A stretch of DNA of 64,000 nucleotides from Caldilineaceae bacterium (GTDB lineage Bacteria > Chloroflexota > Anaerolineae > Caldilineales > Caldilineaceae), in the NCBI GenBank assembly GCA_019637645.1, contig JAHBVH010000038.1, forward strand, positions 18,563 to 82,562, given 5' to 3'. A program made the translations under genes and the position numbers. Under the pieces are notes generated by a model. That model was not told the DNA's origin. It ran no database searches and saw nothing but the letters and a program-made list of their open reading frames with translations. Positions 16,336 to 24,990 of this stretch are shown piece by piece. Within the stretch, counting starts at the first letter, position 1. Every line of letters begins with the position of its first letter.

Positions 16336-18555
16336 TCAGGTTGATGAAGGAAGGGGTAATGATGCCGCATCCGTCGCTACGGGGTCCGACGCTAGGGGAT
16401 CTGGCGCTGCAGGGTCTGGCGTTGCGGAAGGTGGACGGAGCCCCAAGAGTGGTGTCATGGCATTGACCACACCGGCCACGAGACCGGCGTTGTAGATCAT
16501 AATCGAAGTGAGGACACCAAAGTTGAAGAGAAAGACACCACCGATCACCAAAAGACCGGGTGCCAGCGAAGCGACATGATTGACTCGCATATTGGCCTCA
16601 TATGCCTCTGTCAGCTCGAAGAGGTGCAACAGCTGATCCAAGGCAGCGTCCATGAGGACAATCTGGGCCGTATCGGTGGCAATGGTCGAAGCACCACGCA
16701 AGGAGATCGAAACGTCGGCTTGCTTGAGGGCGATGGCGTCGTTAATGCCGTCGCCGATAAAACAGACCCGCTTCCCCTGCTGTTGCAACTCTTTCAGCAA
16801 GTCCGCTTTGTGCTCGGGCAGGGTATTGGCAAAGTAATGTTCGATGCCCAAAGTTCCGGCCAAATGGCGGGTTGGCTGCTCCTGGTCGCCCGAGATGATG
16901 GAGAGCGCCAAGCCCCGCTGGTGGAGCGCATCGATCAAACGGCGCGCCTCGGGCCGGACAGTCGGGGCCAGCTCAATGGCCCCGACTAAGCGATCGTCAC
17001 AGCTGACTAGCACCAACGAATGCCCCTGTGCGTGGGCAGTTGTGCGCAGGGCTGTCACCGCCGCGGGCACGGCAATCGCTTCCATTTCCATGAAGCGTTC
17101 ACTGCCCACCCGCACTAAGTGATCATCCAGCATCACGGTAAGGCCATAGCCCACTTCATAGCGCGCTGCGCCCATGGCGGGCAAGGGAACGCCTTGGGCT
17201 TTGGCGGCGGCCAGGATCGCCCGAGCAATGGGGTGGGTTTGCCGACTTTCCGCGGCAGCCGCATAGGCCAATACCGTACTTTCCGACCAGCCGTGGTAAG
17301 GATAGATCTGCTGCACCTGGGGCTGTTCTAAGGTTAGGGTGCCGGTTTTGTCAAAGACCACGGTATCGACGGTGTGGAGCAATTCCAGGGCGCGAGCATC
17401 TTTCACCAGGATGCCCTGCCGGGCCGCTAGACGCAAAAAGTTTAACATGCTCAGCGGGCCGACAATACGCAAGTTATAGCCCAGTGAACTTAACAGGATA
17501 GCAATACCACCGCCAAAGCCATACAACGGTAGTGCGACCCCCGCCGCGGCCAAGGTCGGCAGGGTCCACCAATTCGCCAAAGCTTGGCTGCGTGAGGCAA
17601 AAGCCTCCTTGTAGTCAGCCGTTTGCGCCAAAATTTCACCGATCTTGGCCGCAATCGTCGCTTGTCCAGCCCGTTCCACCTGCACCAGCACGCGGCCCGC
17701 CAACACCAGCGACGCGGCAAAAACTTCGTCCCCGCGTGTCTTTTCCGAAGGCTGTGATTCGCCCGTCAGCATCCGTTGATCGACCGCGGCCACCCCTTCC
17801 ATGATGACGCCATCCGCCGCAATCATCTGCCCTGCCGTGACAACCAAAATATCGCCCGCCTGTAACTCGGCAAAAGGGCGCTCGGTCTCCACCCCATCGA
17901 CGACCGTCCAGACCGTGGCGGGCTGTTGACCAAAGACATTGACCATACTTTGCAACGATTGATCTTCGGTGCGCTTTAGCACGGCATCGCTCAGGGAGAG
18001 TAAGGAGACCGCGAGGGAAGCCGCAAAGAGGTTGCCTGTTACCGTTGCACCGGGAATCGAGATCAAATCCAAAGTGGTGGCCGAGACTTGCCGCTTTTCG
18101 CGCAGATCATCCCATCCCATCTTCATAAAAGGATAGGCCGTGTAGAGTAGCCCCGGCACACTGAGGAAGACGAGCGGCGGAAAGAAAAGAGAACCAGCGG
18201 TCGTGACCCCCAGACAAGCCAGCGAAATCGCCATGTAGAGCTGGGCTTGCTGCTCGGCAGGATTGGTGGTAGCCAGGTCATTGGCTTCCCCCTGCAATGA
18301 AGCAAGGTGGGCCTGCCGTTCACGGCCAGCTAACGTATCGACCACACGCCCAGCAGCTTGCTGTACTTGCTCTTTCATGCCAGCTAGCATGGTTGGTGAG
18401 GAAGCGGGAAGTGGCTCGGGGGTAGATGGTGACGGATCGGATGGCTCTTCAAGATAGATAGGGTCGAGAAAAGCGGGTCGCTTGGGCGAACGCAACTTGC
18501 GCGCACCGACATATAACAAACCACCGGTGGCGGCCAAAATCGGGATCGGCAACAT
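16336..18555 (-). CDS. P1B-like P-type ATPase lacking the CPC motif
   Basis: A 739-residue P-type ATPase. It has an N-terminal hydrophobic segment, a Pro/Ser-rich linker, a helix pair near residues 110-150, the actuator domain with MLTGES, a helix pair, the phosphorylation motif DKTGTLT, the ATP-binding domain with the His of QTHPIARAI (the P1B HP-type motif), GDGINDAIAL and C-terminal helices. Where P1B pumps have CPC, SPC or similar in the sixth membrane helix, this one reads GYNLRIVGPLSML, with no Cys and no metal-binding N-terminal domain. Ion specificity therefore cannot be assigned and may be absent. ATG 18555 (MLPIPIL) follows GATGAGG; an upstream ATG at 18630 would add 25 residues. 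The 136-bp gap to the PKS gene contains only a weak hairpin. Confidence 0.85.
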   Translation of the reverse strand: MLPIPILAATGGLLYVGARKLRSPKRPAFLDPIYLEEPSDPSPSTPEPLPASSPTMLAGMKEQVQQAAGRVVDTLAGRERQAHLASLQGEANDLATTNPAEQQAQLYMAISLACLGVTTAGSLFFPPLVFLSVPGLLYTAYPFMKMGWDDLREKRQVSATTLDLISIPGATVTGNLFAASLAVSLLSLSDAVLKRTEDQSLQSMVNVFGQQPATVWTVVDGVETERPFAELQAGDILVVTAGQMIAADGVIMEGVAAVDQRMLTGESQPSEKTRGDEVFAASLVLAGRVLVQVERAGQATIAAKIGEILAQTADYKEAFASRSQALANWWTLPTLAAAGVALPLYGFGGGIAILLSSLGYNLRIVGPLSMLNFLRLAARQGILVKDARALELLHTVDTVVFDKTGTLTLEQPQVQQIYPYHGWSESTVLAYAAAAESRQTHPIARAILAAAKAQGVPLPAMGAARYEVGYGLTVMLDDHLVRVGSERFMEMEAIAVPAAVTALRTTAHAQGHSLVLVSCDDRLVGAIELAPTVRPEARRLIDALHQRGLALSIISGDQEQPTRHLAGTLGIEHYFANTLPEHKADLLKELQQQGKRVCFIGDGINDAIALKQADVSISLRGASTIATDTAQIVLMDAALDQLLHLFELTEAYEANMRVNHVASLAPGLLVIGGVFLFNFGVLTSIMIYNAGLVAGVVNAMTPLLGLRPPSATPDPAAPDPLASDPVATDAASLPLPSST

Positions 18556-18733
18556 GCAAAACCTCATCTGCACATAGGGAGAAAGGTCCGTCATGAGCTG
18601 CAGTACGAGTATGCAAGCAACCTTTCCCATGGATGGAAGAGATTATAAACGATGTTTAGAAATTTTGTCATATCAATTAGGAGTTACGCACTTGGACCAA
18701 ACCTGTTAGGTCTCTTTAGCGCGACTCCATAAA

Positions 18734-18779
18734 CCTTCCAAAGTGCCTTGAGATTCTCTCGACAATTGCTTGCTATACT
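18734..18779 (+). promoter_or_regulatory. Repeat-type promoter P5 (HlyD-SH3b-HtrA operon)
   Basis: Units CCTTCCAAAGT (18734), GCCTTGAGATT (18745) and CTCTCGACAAT (18756) at 11-bp spacing, spacer TGCTTGC and -10 TATACT (18774-18779). The best-matching unit sits one step further upstream than in P2-P4. The rest of the 316-bp gap upstream of the HlyD gene holds a decayed palindromic-repeat copy near 18683-18715 and no gene. Confidence 0.7.
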
Positions 18780-18871
18780 CGAAGAAAAGGGTGGATGATC
18801 ATGTGAGCCCACTATCCGATGGGAGCACCATCATCCATAACGAACGCAATGACTATGGAAAGGGCATTATT

Positions 18872-20509
18872 ATGTTTCGCAAATACCTTACCCACTGGCG
18901 TGGTTGGCTAACCCTCTTGGTTGCCGCCGCGCTCATCGCCGGGAGCGGCTATTTTGTCACCACCCAGACCACCATTTTGGCGCAAAGTCAACGCACAAGC
19001 AACGACCAAACAACCAGCGCAACCAGCACCCAACTGACCACGGTTGCCATTCAACCCGCCGACCTGGCCCAAACCGCGGTCAGTGCGGCGGGCAATCTGG
19101 CCCTTGTCACGGAGCGCAGTGTTGCGTTAGCCGTCGATGGGATTGTCAAGGAGATTGATGTAGCCGTTGGCGATACCGTCCAGGCTGGTGAGACCCTGAT
19201 CCTGTTGGATACGACCGATCTCGAACGTGCGGTTGCCCAAGCCGAGCTGACCGTTGAAACAGCCAAGTTAACGCTAGCGGATCTGCAAACACCCGCGACG
19301 GCCAGCGAATTAGCCGTCGCCCAAGCCAACTTGGTCGAAGCGCAAGAAAATCTAGCCGATGTCAAGGCCGGACCTAGCACAGCAGCACTGGCCGCGGCCC
19401 AAAGTTCCTTGGCCGCGGCCCAAGCCAGCTATGCGGCATTACAGGCCGGACCGAGTGATAGTGAATTGACCCAACTGAGCGCTTCGCTCAAGAAGGCCGA
19501 GATCGCCCTGGCCGAAGCCCAACGTAGCTACAATCAGATCGCTTGGCGTAATGATGTGGGCATGACCAGCGAAGCCGCAGCCCTGCAAGAGGCGACGATT
19601 GACTATGAAAGCACCAAGGCCGCCTATGCTGAATCAACCGCGAGCGCAAGCACCGCCGATCTCCAATCGGCGTTGAGCAGTATTCAGAATGCCCAGGCGA
19701 GCCTGACCGAGTTACAGAATTCACCTAGTGCGGCTGACATTGCCACCGCCAAAGCGCAAGTCACGGAAGCCGAAGCCACCTTGGCCGATTTACAAAATGG
19801 CGCAACCACCAATGAATTGCGCAATGCTCAAATCACACTGCAACAAGCGCTGATCGCCCTAGAGACTGCCTATCGCGAGCTGGATGCGGCAACCGTTGTC
19901 GCACCCACTGATGGGGTCATCTTGGCGCTGGATGCGGCAGTGGGTGTGCGCAGTTCATCGGGCACGATTGTGGCAACCTTGGCCGACCCCACCCAATTGA
20001 AGCTGGCTATCAACGTGGCCGAGGCGGATATTGCTCGGGTGGCGCTTGGGCAGACCGCATCGATTGAAATTGATGCCTTGCCCGGCAAAACTTTTGCGGG
20101 CGTCGTGCAAAGTATTACGCCCGTCAATGCGAGCGATTCTAGCGCCGTGAGCTACCCGGTCACCGTGCGGCTCACCGAAGGGGACTTCACCAGTGTGTTG
20201 CCCGGCATGAACGCCGTTGCAACGTTGACGAGTGATAAGGCGCTGAGTGCGAATAGTTGGTTGGTCCCCACCAATGGGCTCGTTGAAGCCAACGGGGTTA
20301 CCACAGTCACCGTAGTTCGTGGCACGGCATCCCAACAAATTACGGTCGTACCCAGCACCATCCAAGGAGAATGGACCATCGTCGAATCGGCAGAATTGCA
20401 ACAAGGCGACCAAGTGGTGGGCAGCATCACCGCTGGCACCGAAAGCAGCAATCCGGGCTTCCCCGGTGGCGGCGGTAGCGGTATGCCCATGGGTGGCCCG
20501 CCCCAGTAG
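18872..20509 (+). CDS. HlyD/MacA-family membrane fusion protein
   Basis: A 545-residue periplasmic-adaptor-type protein: N-terminal membrane anchor (about 12-32), lipoyl/barrel half (GIVKEIDVAVGDTVQAGETL), a long coiled-coil region of three tandem Ala/Gln-rich segments (about 130-350, repeated QAGPSDSELTQL-like blocks), the second lipoyl half (VVAPTDGVILALDAAVG), a beta-barrel domain and a Gly/Pro-rich C-terminal tail. Such adaptors work with MacB-type permeases. It is a paralogue of the adaptor at 24991-26613, sharing nearly identical coiled-coil stretches such as AWRNDVGMTSEAAALQ. The start is ATG 18872 with AAGGG upstream; earlier in-frame ATGs lie inside promoter P5. First gene of an operon with the SH3b and HtrA genes. 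Confidence 0.88.
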   Translation: MFRKYLTHWRGWLTLLVAAALIAGSGYFVTTQTTILAQSQRTSNDQTTSATSTQLTTVAIQPADLAQTAVSAAGNLALVTERSVALAVDGIVKEIDVAVGDTVQAGETLILLDTTDLERAVAQAELTVETAKLTLADLQTPATASELAVAQANLVEAQENLADVKAGPSTAALAAAQSSLAAAQASYAALQAGPSDSELTQLSASLKKAEIALAEAQRSYNQIAWRNDVGMTSEAAALQEATIDYESTKAAYAESTASASTADLQSALSSIQNAQASLTELQNSPSAADIATAKAQVTEAEATLADLQNGATTNELRNAQITLQQALIALETAYRELDAATVVAPTDGVILALDAAVGVRSSSGTIVATLADPTQLKLAINVAEADIARVALGQTASIEIDALPGKTFAGVVQSITPVNASDSSAVSYPVTVRLTEGDFTSVLPGMNAVATLTSDKALSANSWLVPTNGLVEANGVTTVTVVRGTASQQITVVPSTIQGEWTIVESAELQQGDQVVGSITAGTESSNPGFPGGGGSGMPMGGPPQ

Positions 20510-20517
20510 GGCACTGA

Positions 20518-20548
20518 GGTCTGTCCGGTTTTCAAAACCAGACAGACC
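20518..20548. repeat. Palindromic repeat copy (intra-operon hairpin)
   Basis: GGTCTGTCCGGTTTT (20518-20532) pairs with AAAACCAGACAGACC (20534-20548), with one mismatch. It is a diverged member of the dispersed AACCTGTCAGGTT family. It lies 9 bp after the HlyD stop and 71 bp before the next gene, so it may act as an attenuator or RNA-stability element. Confidence 0.75.
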
Positions 20549-20619
20549 GACAGCCGACACGCTATGCGACCGCCATAGCGATGGTAGGTCGCAATTTGAG
20601 CTAGCATCAGGAGATTCTC

Positions 20620-21582
20620 ATGTCACACGCAAAACTGACTTTTCCCGCAACCTTTACGCATAAAATGGGCTGGCGACAATGGCTGCTGCTCCTTGCCCTG
20701 GTCGCCCTAGCCAGCGGCCTATGGTGGGCACAGCAGAGTGGCACATTGGCGCAATGGCTGGAACGCCTGCCCGTCACCACGCTTACCCGCGACGACTCGG
20801 CCACTGTTACTAACAGTATGCCCATGGGGTTGCCGCCAACCACCATGGACAATCCCAGCGCGGCTGAGGCTGTCACGCTGGCAGCGAACGCAGCAGTAGC
20901 CAATGACGAACCAGAGACGGCGACCACCGCGGAGACGCCCATGCTGGCCGCTAGCCAGGAGGGAACCGCACCGACATTACGACCGCTGACCACGGTAGCT
21001 GGCCTAGCGGGCGTTCAATTATGGAACGATGCGGGTGCGTTGCTCACTACGCTGGAAATTGGCACGAAAGTACCGGCCACGGCGCGTACAGCCGACGGTG
21101 AATGGATTCTCGTCACGACCGCGAGCGGTTATGCTTGGGCCCAAGCCAACCAAGTTGTTGCCTTTGATCTGACGGATCTGCCAGTGACGCCCCTGAGCAC
21201 ACCAGTGCTGTCAGCTGTCCCTGTGGCAAGCACTGACCTACCCAACCCAGAGGCTACGCCCAGTGATGAGACAGCGCTGCCAACGACAAGCCTTGCGACA
21301 TCAGCAACCGCTACCTTGGCTGGCAGCGTTGTAACCAGTGGCGCTAACTTAAATGTGCGCTCGGGGGCAGGTACGGACTATCCCTTGGTCGGCAAGGTCG
21401 CCAATGGCGCAACCGTGACCATTGTTGGACGCAGCGAGCTTGGGGATTGGTTGGCGATCCAGCTAGGCAGTGATCCCACCGAATTGGGGTGGGTCGCGAC
21501 GAGCTATGTACAGCTCGATCAGGAACTCACTGGCCTGCCAGTCGTGGCCCAGAATGTGGTGGCTGAAGGAACACCCTCATGA
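20620..21582 (+). CDS. Membrane-anchored protein with two SH3b domains
   Basis: A 320-residue envelope protein: basic N-terminus, one transmembrane helix (about 20-40), Thr/Ala/Glu-rich linker, a degenerate SH3b-like domain (about 125-185), a second linker, and a canonical bacterial SH3b domain (about 240-305, ANLNVRSGAGTDYPLVGK). Its layout repeats the N-terminal half of the TolB/SH3b protein at 1525-3561, suggesting shared ancestry or the same wall ligand. The ATG follows CAGGAG. Its last 4 bp overlap the HtrA start (ATGA), so the two are translationally coupled. A role in presenting or guiding the protease at the cell wall is inference. Confidence 0.85.
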   Translation: MSHAKLTFPATFTHKMGWRQWLLLLALVALASGLWWAQQSGTLAQWLERLPVTTLTRDDSATVTNSMPMGLPPTTMDNPSAAEAVTLAANAAVANDEPETATTAETPMLAASQEGTAPTLRPLTTVAGLAGVQLWNDAGALLTTLEIGTKVPATARTADGEWILVTTASGYAWAQANQVVAFDLTDLPVTPLSTPVLSAVPVASTDLPNPEATPSDETALPTTSLATSATATLAGSVVTSGANLNVRSGAGTDYPLVGKVANGATVTIVGRSELGDWLAIQLGSDPTELGWVATSYVQLDQELTGLPVVAQNVVAEGTPS

Positions 21583-22805
21583 GACAACTTCGCATTGCCC
21601 TCCTGTGTCTGGGGTTGTTCTTGCTGGGGAGCTTGGGCATTCTTCTCCTTCGGGATCAACCCTTACAGGCGATCCCAACCCAAGAACGCATTCTGGTGCC
21701 GACAGCAACACCGGCCAGCCGTGTGGAAGGGACGCCACTCTTTACAACAGGAACCAGCAACACGACAAGCGCGTCCGCCGATTTCAGTTTATCGCTCAAT
21801 AGTCTTGAAACAACTTTGGTGCAGATCTATCAGAGCGCCAGCAATGCGGTCGTCAATGTGACCAGCCAGGGCTACACAGCCAGCTTTTCACCGCAACTCA
21901 CCCCAGAAGAAGGCACCGGCACCGGCTTTTTCTACGATCAGACTGGCCACCTAGTCACCAACTATCATGTGGTGGAAAATGCGCAAAGCATTGTTGTCAC
22001 CCTGGCCGATGGTCGCATCTTCCCCGCGGCGCTGGTCGGGGCCGACGCCTCGACGGATCTAGCCGTGTTGCGGGTTCAAGGGGACAACCTGCCGCAGCCC
22101 TTGGCATTGGGCAATGTCGATGAGTTACAGGTCGGCCAGTTTGCCCTCGCGATTGGCAACCCCTTTGGCCTCAATGGCACGCTAACCGTTGGTGTGATCA
22201 GTTCGTTGGGGCGAGTGATCGAAAGCCCCGATGGCCGCTTTATTGGGGCAGCGATCCAGACGGACGCGGCGATCAATCCAGGCAACTCGGGTGGGCCGCT
22301 GCTCGATCTACAGGGGCGTGTCATCGGGGTCAACTCACAGATCATTAGCACCAGTGGTACAGCCGCGGGCATTGGCTTTGCGGTGCCAGCCACGACCATC
22401 CAGCGGGTAGTACCAGCCTTGATCACCCAGGGCTATTATGCACATCCTTGGTTGGGCATCCAAACGTTGGATCTGAACACCAGCCGCGCCCAACGCTTTC
22501 AGGAAGCAGGCATGAATCTACCGGTTGAAAGTGGGCTCTTGCTCACGGGCGTTGTCCCTGGTAGCCCGGCGGCGGCGGCGGGGCTCCAAGGGGGGACGCA
22601 ATTGGTGCAGTGGGGCAACACCCAAGTGGCATTGGGCGGCGATATCATTACGGCGATCAATAACGTCGCCGTCGCCAATCTCCAGGAGCTGACTGTCTAC
22701 CTGGAAGAAGAGACCCAGATCGGCGAGGCGGTGACTTTGACCATTGTGCGCGCGGGGCAATTGCAAACGCTGAATGTGATCTTAGGGGAACGTCCAGCTA
22801 GCTAA
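21579..22805 (+). CDS. HtrA/DegP-type membrane-anchored serine protease
   Basis: A 408-residue trypsin-like quality-control protease. It has an N-terminal signal anchor (about 5-25), a linker, a protease domain with catalytic His130 (NYHVVEN), Asp160 (ASTDLAVL) and Ser237 (NPGNSGGPL), and one C-terminal PDZ domain (about 315-405). HtrA proteases degrade or refold misfolded exported proteins, and their genes are typically under envelope-stress two-component control, which agrees with promoter P5. It is coupled to the SH3b gene by a 4-bp overlap, and a terminator follows directly. Confidence 0.95.
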   Translation: MRQLRIALLCLGLFLLGSLGILLLRDQPLQAIPTQERILVPTATPASRVEGTPLFTTGTSNTTSASADFSLSLNSLETTLVQIYQSASNAVVNVTSQGYTASFSPQLTPEEGTGTGFFYDQTGHLVTNYHVVENAQSIVVTLADGRIFPAALVGADASTDLAVLRVQGDNLPQPLALGNVDELQVGQFALAIGNPFGLNGTLTVGVISSLGRVIESPDGRFIGAAIQTDAAINPGNSGGPLLDLQGRVIGVNSQIISTSGTAAGIGFAVPATTIQRVVPALITQGYYAHPWLGIQTLDLNTSRAQRFQEAGMNLPVESGLLLTGVVPGSPAAAAGLQGGTQLVQWGNTQVALGGDIITAINNVAVANLQELTVYLEEETQIGEAVTLTIVRAGQLQTLNVILGERPAS

Positions 22806-22814
22806 AGCGAGAAG

Positions 22815-22848
22815 GGGATCTGGCACCGGGCCGGTGTCAAATCCCTTT
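22815..22848. terminator. Bidirectional terminator, HtrA and pckG
   Basis: GGGAT-TGGCACCGG stem (from 22815) pairing with CCGGTGTCA-ATCCC (ending 22845), then TTT. It lies between two convergent genes, 10 bp after the HtrA stop and about 20 bp after the pckG stop on the other strand. Confidence 0.8.
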
Positions 22849-22866
22849 CCCGGCTCGCCGGCCCGG

Positions 22867-24723
22867 CTACTCTTCCCACGTCCAATGCTCGGGGGAGCGC
22901 CAGAGGCTAGAAAGAATCAGTTCACGGATAAAGTGCAATTCTTTGGGCAGCCGATCATAGAGTTTGATAAAGAGTTCCTCGTGGGAAAGAATTTCTTGCT
23001 GCCACTCTTGCCGATCCACGGCCATCAATTCGCGGAATTGTTCAGGCGGCAAAGACAACCCTCGCCAATCAATATCCTCATAGCGCGGCATCCACCCAAT
23101 GGGGCTTTCCACACTAACGGCCCGGCCCCGGGCGCGTTCTACGATCCATTTGAGAATGCGCATGTTTTCGCCAAAGCCCGGCCACAGAAAGCGCCCCTGC
23201 TCATCGCGACGGAACCAGTTGACATTGAAAATGCGCGGTGGGTTCGAGATGCGGCGGCCCAAACCCAGCCAATGGTTAAAATAGGCAGCCATGTGATAGC
23301 CACTAAAGGGCAGCATGGCAAAGGGATCGCGGCGCACTTCCCCCAGCTTGCCAGCCGCCGCGGCAGTTGTCTCCGAGCCCATCGTGGCCGCGGCATAGAC
23401 GCCATAGCTCCAGTTAAAGGTCTGGTAGACCAGGGGCACAACAGTGCTGCGGCGGCCACCAAAGATAAAGGCAGCAATGGGTACCCCTTTGGGATCATCA
23501 TAGGCCAGGTCGATCGAGGGACATTGGCTGATGGGTGCGGTAAAACGCGCATTGGGGTGAGCAGCAGCACGACCACAGCCGGGGACCCAATCGCGCCCGG
23601 TCCAGTCGACCAAATGGGCTGGCGGCGTTTTGGTCATGCCTTCCCACCAGACATCGCCATCGTCGGTCAGCGCAACATTGGTAAAAATGGCATTGGCGCG
23701 GATCGAAGCCATGGCATTGGGGTTGGACTGCTCGGAAGTGCCTGGGGCCACCCCAAAGAAGCCAGCTTCGGGATTAATCGCATAGAGCTTGCCATCCGGG
23801 CCGGGTTTGAGCCAAGCAATGTCATCGCCCACCGTGGTAACCTTCCACCCTTCATCCTGAAAGGCCGGAGGCGGAATCAGCATGGCAAAGTTCGTCTTGC
23901 CACAGGCACTGGGAAAGGCCGCGGCGACATAGGTCTTGCGCCCCTGGGGATCTTCCACCCCCAAGATCAACATATGTTCCGCCAGCCAACCCTCGTCGCG
24001 TGCCAGGATGGAAGCAATGCGCAGGGCAAAACATTTCTTGCCCAACAAGGCATTGCCCCCATAGCCACTACCATAGGACCAAATGGAGCGCTCCTCGGGA
24101 AAATGGACAATATACTTTTGCTCAGCATTACAAGGCCAAGGTACATCCGCTTGCCCAGCTGCTAGGGGCATCCCTACAGAATGCAGACAAGGCACAAAGT
24201 CGCCATCGCCCAGTACGTCTAGCACCTGGCGGCCCATGCGGGTCATGATCCGCATACTCACAACCACATAGGGCGAGTCGGTTAGTTCAATGCCAATATG
24301 GGCAATGGGCGAGCCGATTGGCCCCATGCTAAAAGGCACAACGTACATCGTCCGGCCACGCATACAGCCATCAAAGAGGCGATAAAGTATCTCTTTCATC
24401 TCTCGAGGGTGCATCCAGTTATTGGTCGGGCCAGCATCATTTTTGTTCAAGCTGCAAATAAAGGTGCGGTCTTCCACCCGAGCCACATCACCGGGATCCG
24501 AGCGTGCCAGAAAGCTATTGGGGCGTTTCGCCGCATTGAGGCGGGTCAACGCACCCGTAGCCACCATCTGCTCACAGAGATGGTCATACTCGGCTTGAGA
24601 ACCATCGCACCAATAGACCTGATCAGGCTTGCACAAGTCGATCATTTCGGTGAGCCATGTTCGCAGCTGACCATTCGTTATCTCGCTGGGAATCTTATGG
24701 GAAATATCGTCGGGAATCGTCAT
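22867..24723 (-). CDS. pckG: Phosphoenolpyruvate carboxykinase (GTP)
   Basis: Catalyses oxaloacetate + GTP to PEP + GDP + CO2, the gluconeogenic step; cytosolic. At 618 residues it has the usual length of GTP-dependent PEPCK. The kinase-1a loop [13 protein letters not shown] (Cys274, Lys276) is diagnostic of the GTP class, and [10 protein letters not shown] matches the metal-binding region. [10 protein letters not shown] and [12 protein letters not shown] are also family blocks. The start is ATG 24723 with AAAGGTAAG upstream; the longer in-frame frame to 24837 has no family similarity. PEP made here could feed the PEP-dependent PTS/DHA system near 34-39 kb, which is inference. It is convergent with HtrA. 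Confidence 0.96.
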   Translation of the reverse strand: MTIPDDISHKIPSEITNGQLRTWLTEMIDLCKPDQVYWCDGSQAEYDHLCEQMVATGALTRLNAAKRPNSFLARSDPGDVARVEDRTFICSLNKNDAGPTNNWMHPREMKEILYRLFDGCMRGRTMYVVPFSMGPIGSPIAHIGIELTDSPYVVVSMRIMTRMGRQVLDVLGDGDFVPCLHSVGMPLAAGQADVPWPCNAEQKYIVHFPEERSIWSYGSGYGGNALLGKKCFALRIASILARDEGWLAEHMLILGVEDPQGRKTYVAAAFPSACGKTNFAMLIPPPAFQDEGWKVTTVGDDIAWLKPGPDGKLYAINPEAGFFGVAPGTSEQSNPNAMASIRANAIFTNVALTDDGDVWWEGMTKTPPAHLVDWTGRDWVPGCGRAAAHPNARFTAPISQCPSIDLAYDDPKGVPIAAFIFGGRRSTVVPLVYQTFNWSYGVYAAATMGSETTAAAAGKLGEVRRDPFAMLPFSGYHMAAYFNHWLGLGRRISNPPRIFNVNWFRRDEQGRFLWPGFGENMRILKWIVERARGRAVSVESPIGWMPRYEDIDWRGLSLPPEQFRELMAVDRQEWQQEILSHEELFIKLYDRLPKELHFIRELILSSLWRSPEHWTWEE

Positions 24724-24937
24724 AGTCTTACCTTTATAATCACCAGCGACTAGTACCAGCAATGCTGAGTACGGCGGACAGTGCGAGCAAGCTGTGCAGC
24801 AACGTCGCGCGGTGATGGTATGGTGGCGCACTGGCATTTTTGCCGAACAGCCAGTACAGGGAGAGATTCATTCCTCAAACCCATTGTCTGAGGCTAGGCA
24901 TATTGTACAGTAGAACGGTATGATGTGGGTAACAGAA

Positions 24938-24963
24938 AAGGCTCTGATCGAAACCAGAGCCTT
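24938..24963. terminator. Terminator downstream of the ATPase-permease-HlyD operon
   Basis: AAGGCTCTG (24938-24946) and CAGAGCCTT (24955-24963) form a 9-bp stem with an 8-nt loop. It lies 28 bp after the stop of the minus-strand HlyD gene, and on that strand it is followed by TTTCTGTT. The gap between this hairpin and the pckG start (about 215 bp) shows no gene. Confidence 0.78.
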
Positions 24964-24990
24964 CATCATTATGCACTTTATACGAAACGC

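Noticed and set aside
18770..18871. Earlier in-frame start for the HlyD protein
   Set aside because: The extra segment would begin inside the -10 box of P5, and the resulting sequence lacks the expected membrane-anchor start.
22834..24165. A 443-codon open frame on the plus strand
   Set aside because: It lies entirely opposite pckG, has no ribosome binding site or recognisable family, and its composition is that expected from reading the complement of a GC-rich gene.
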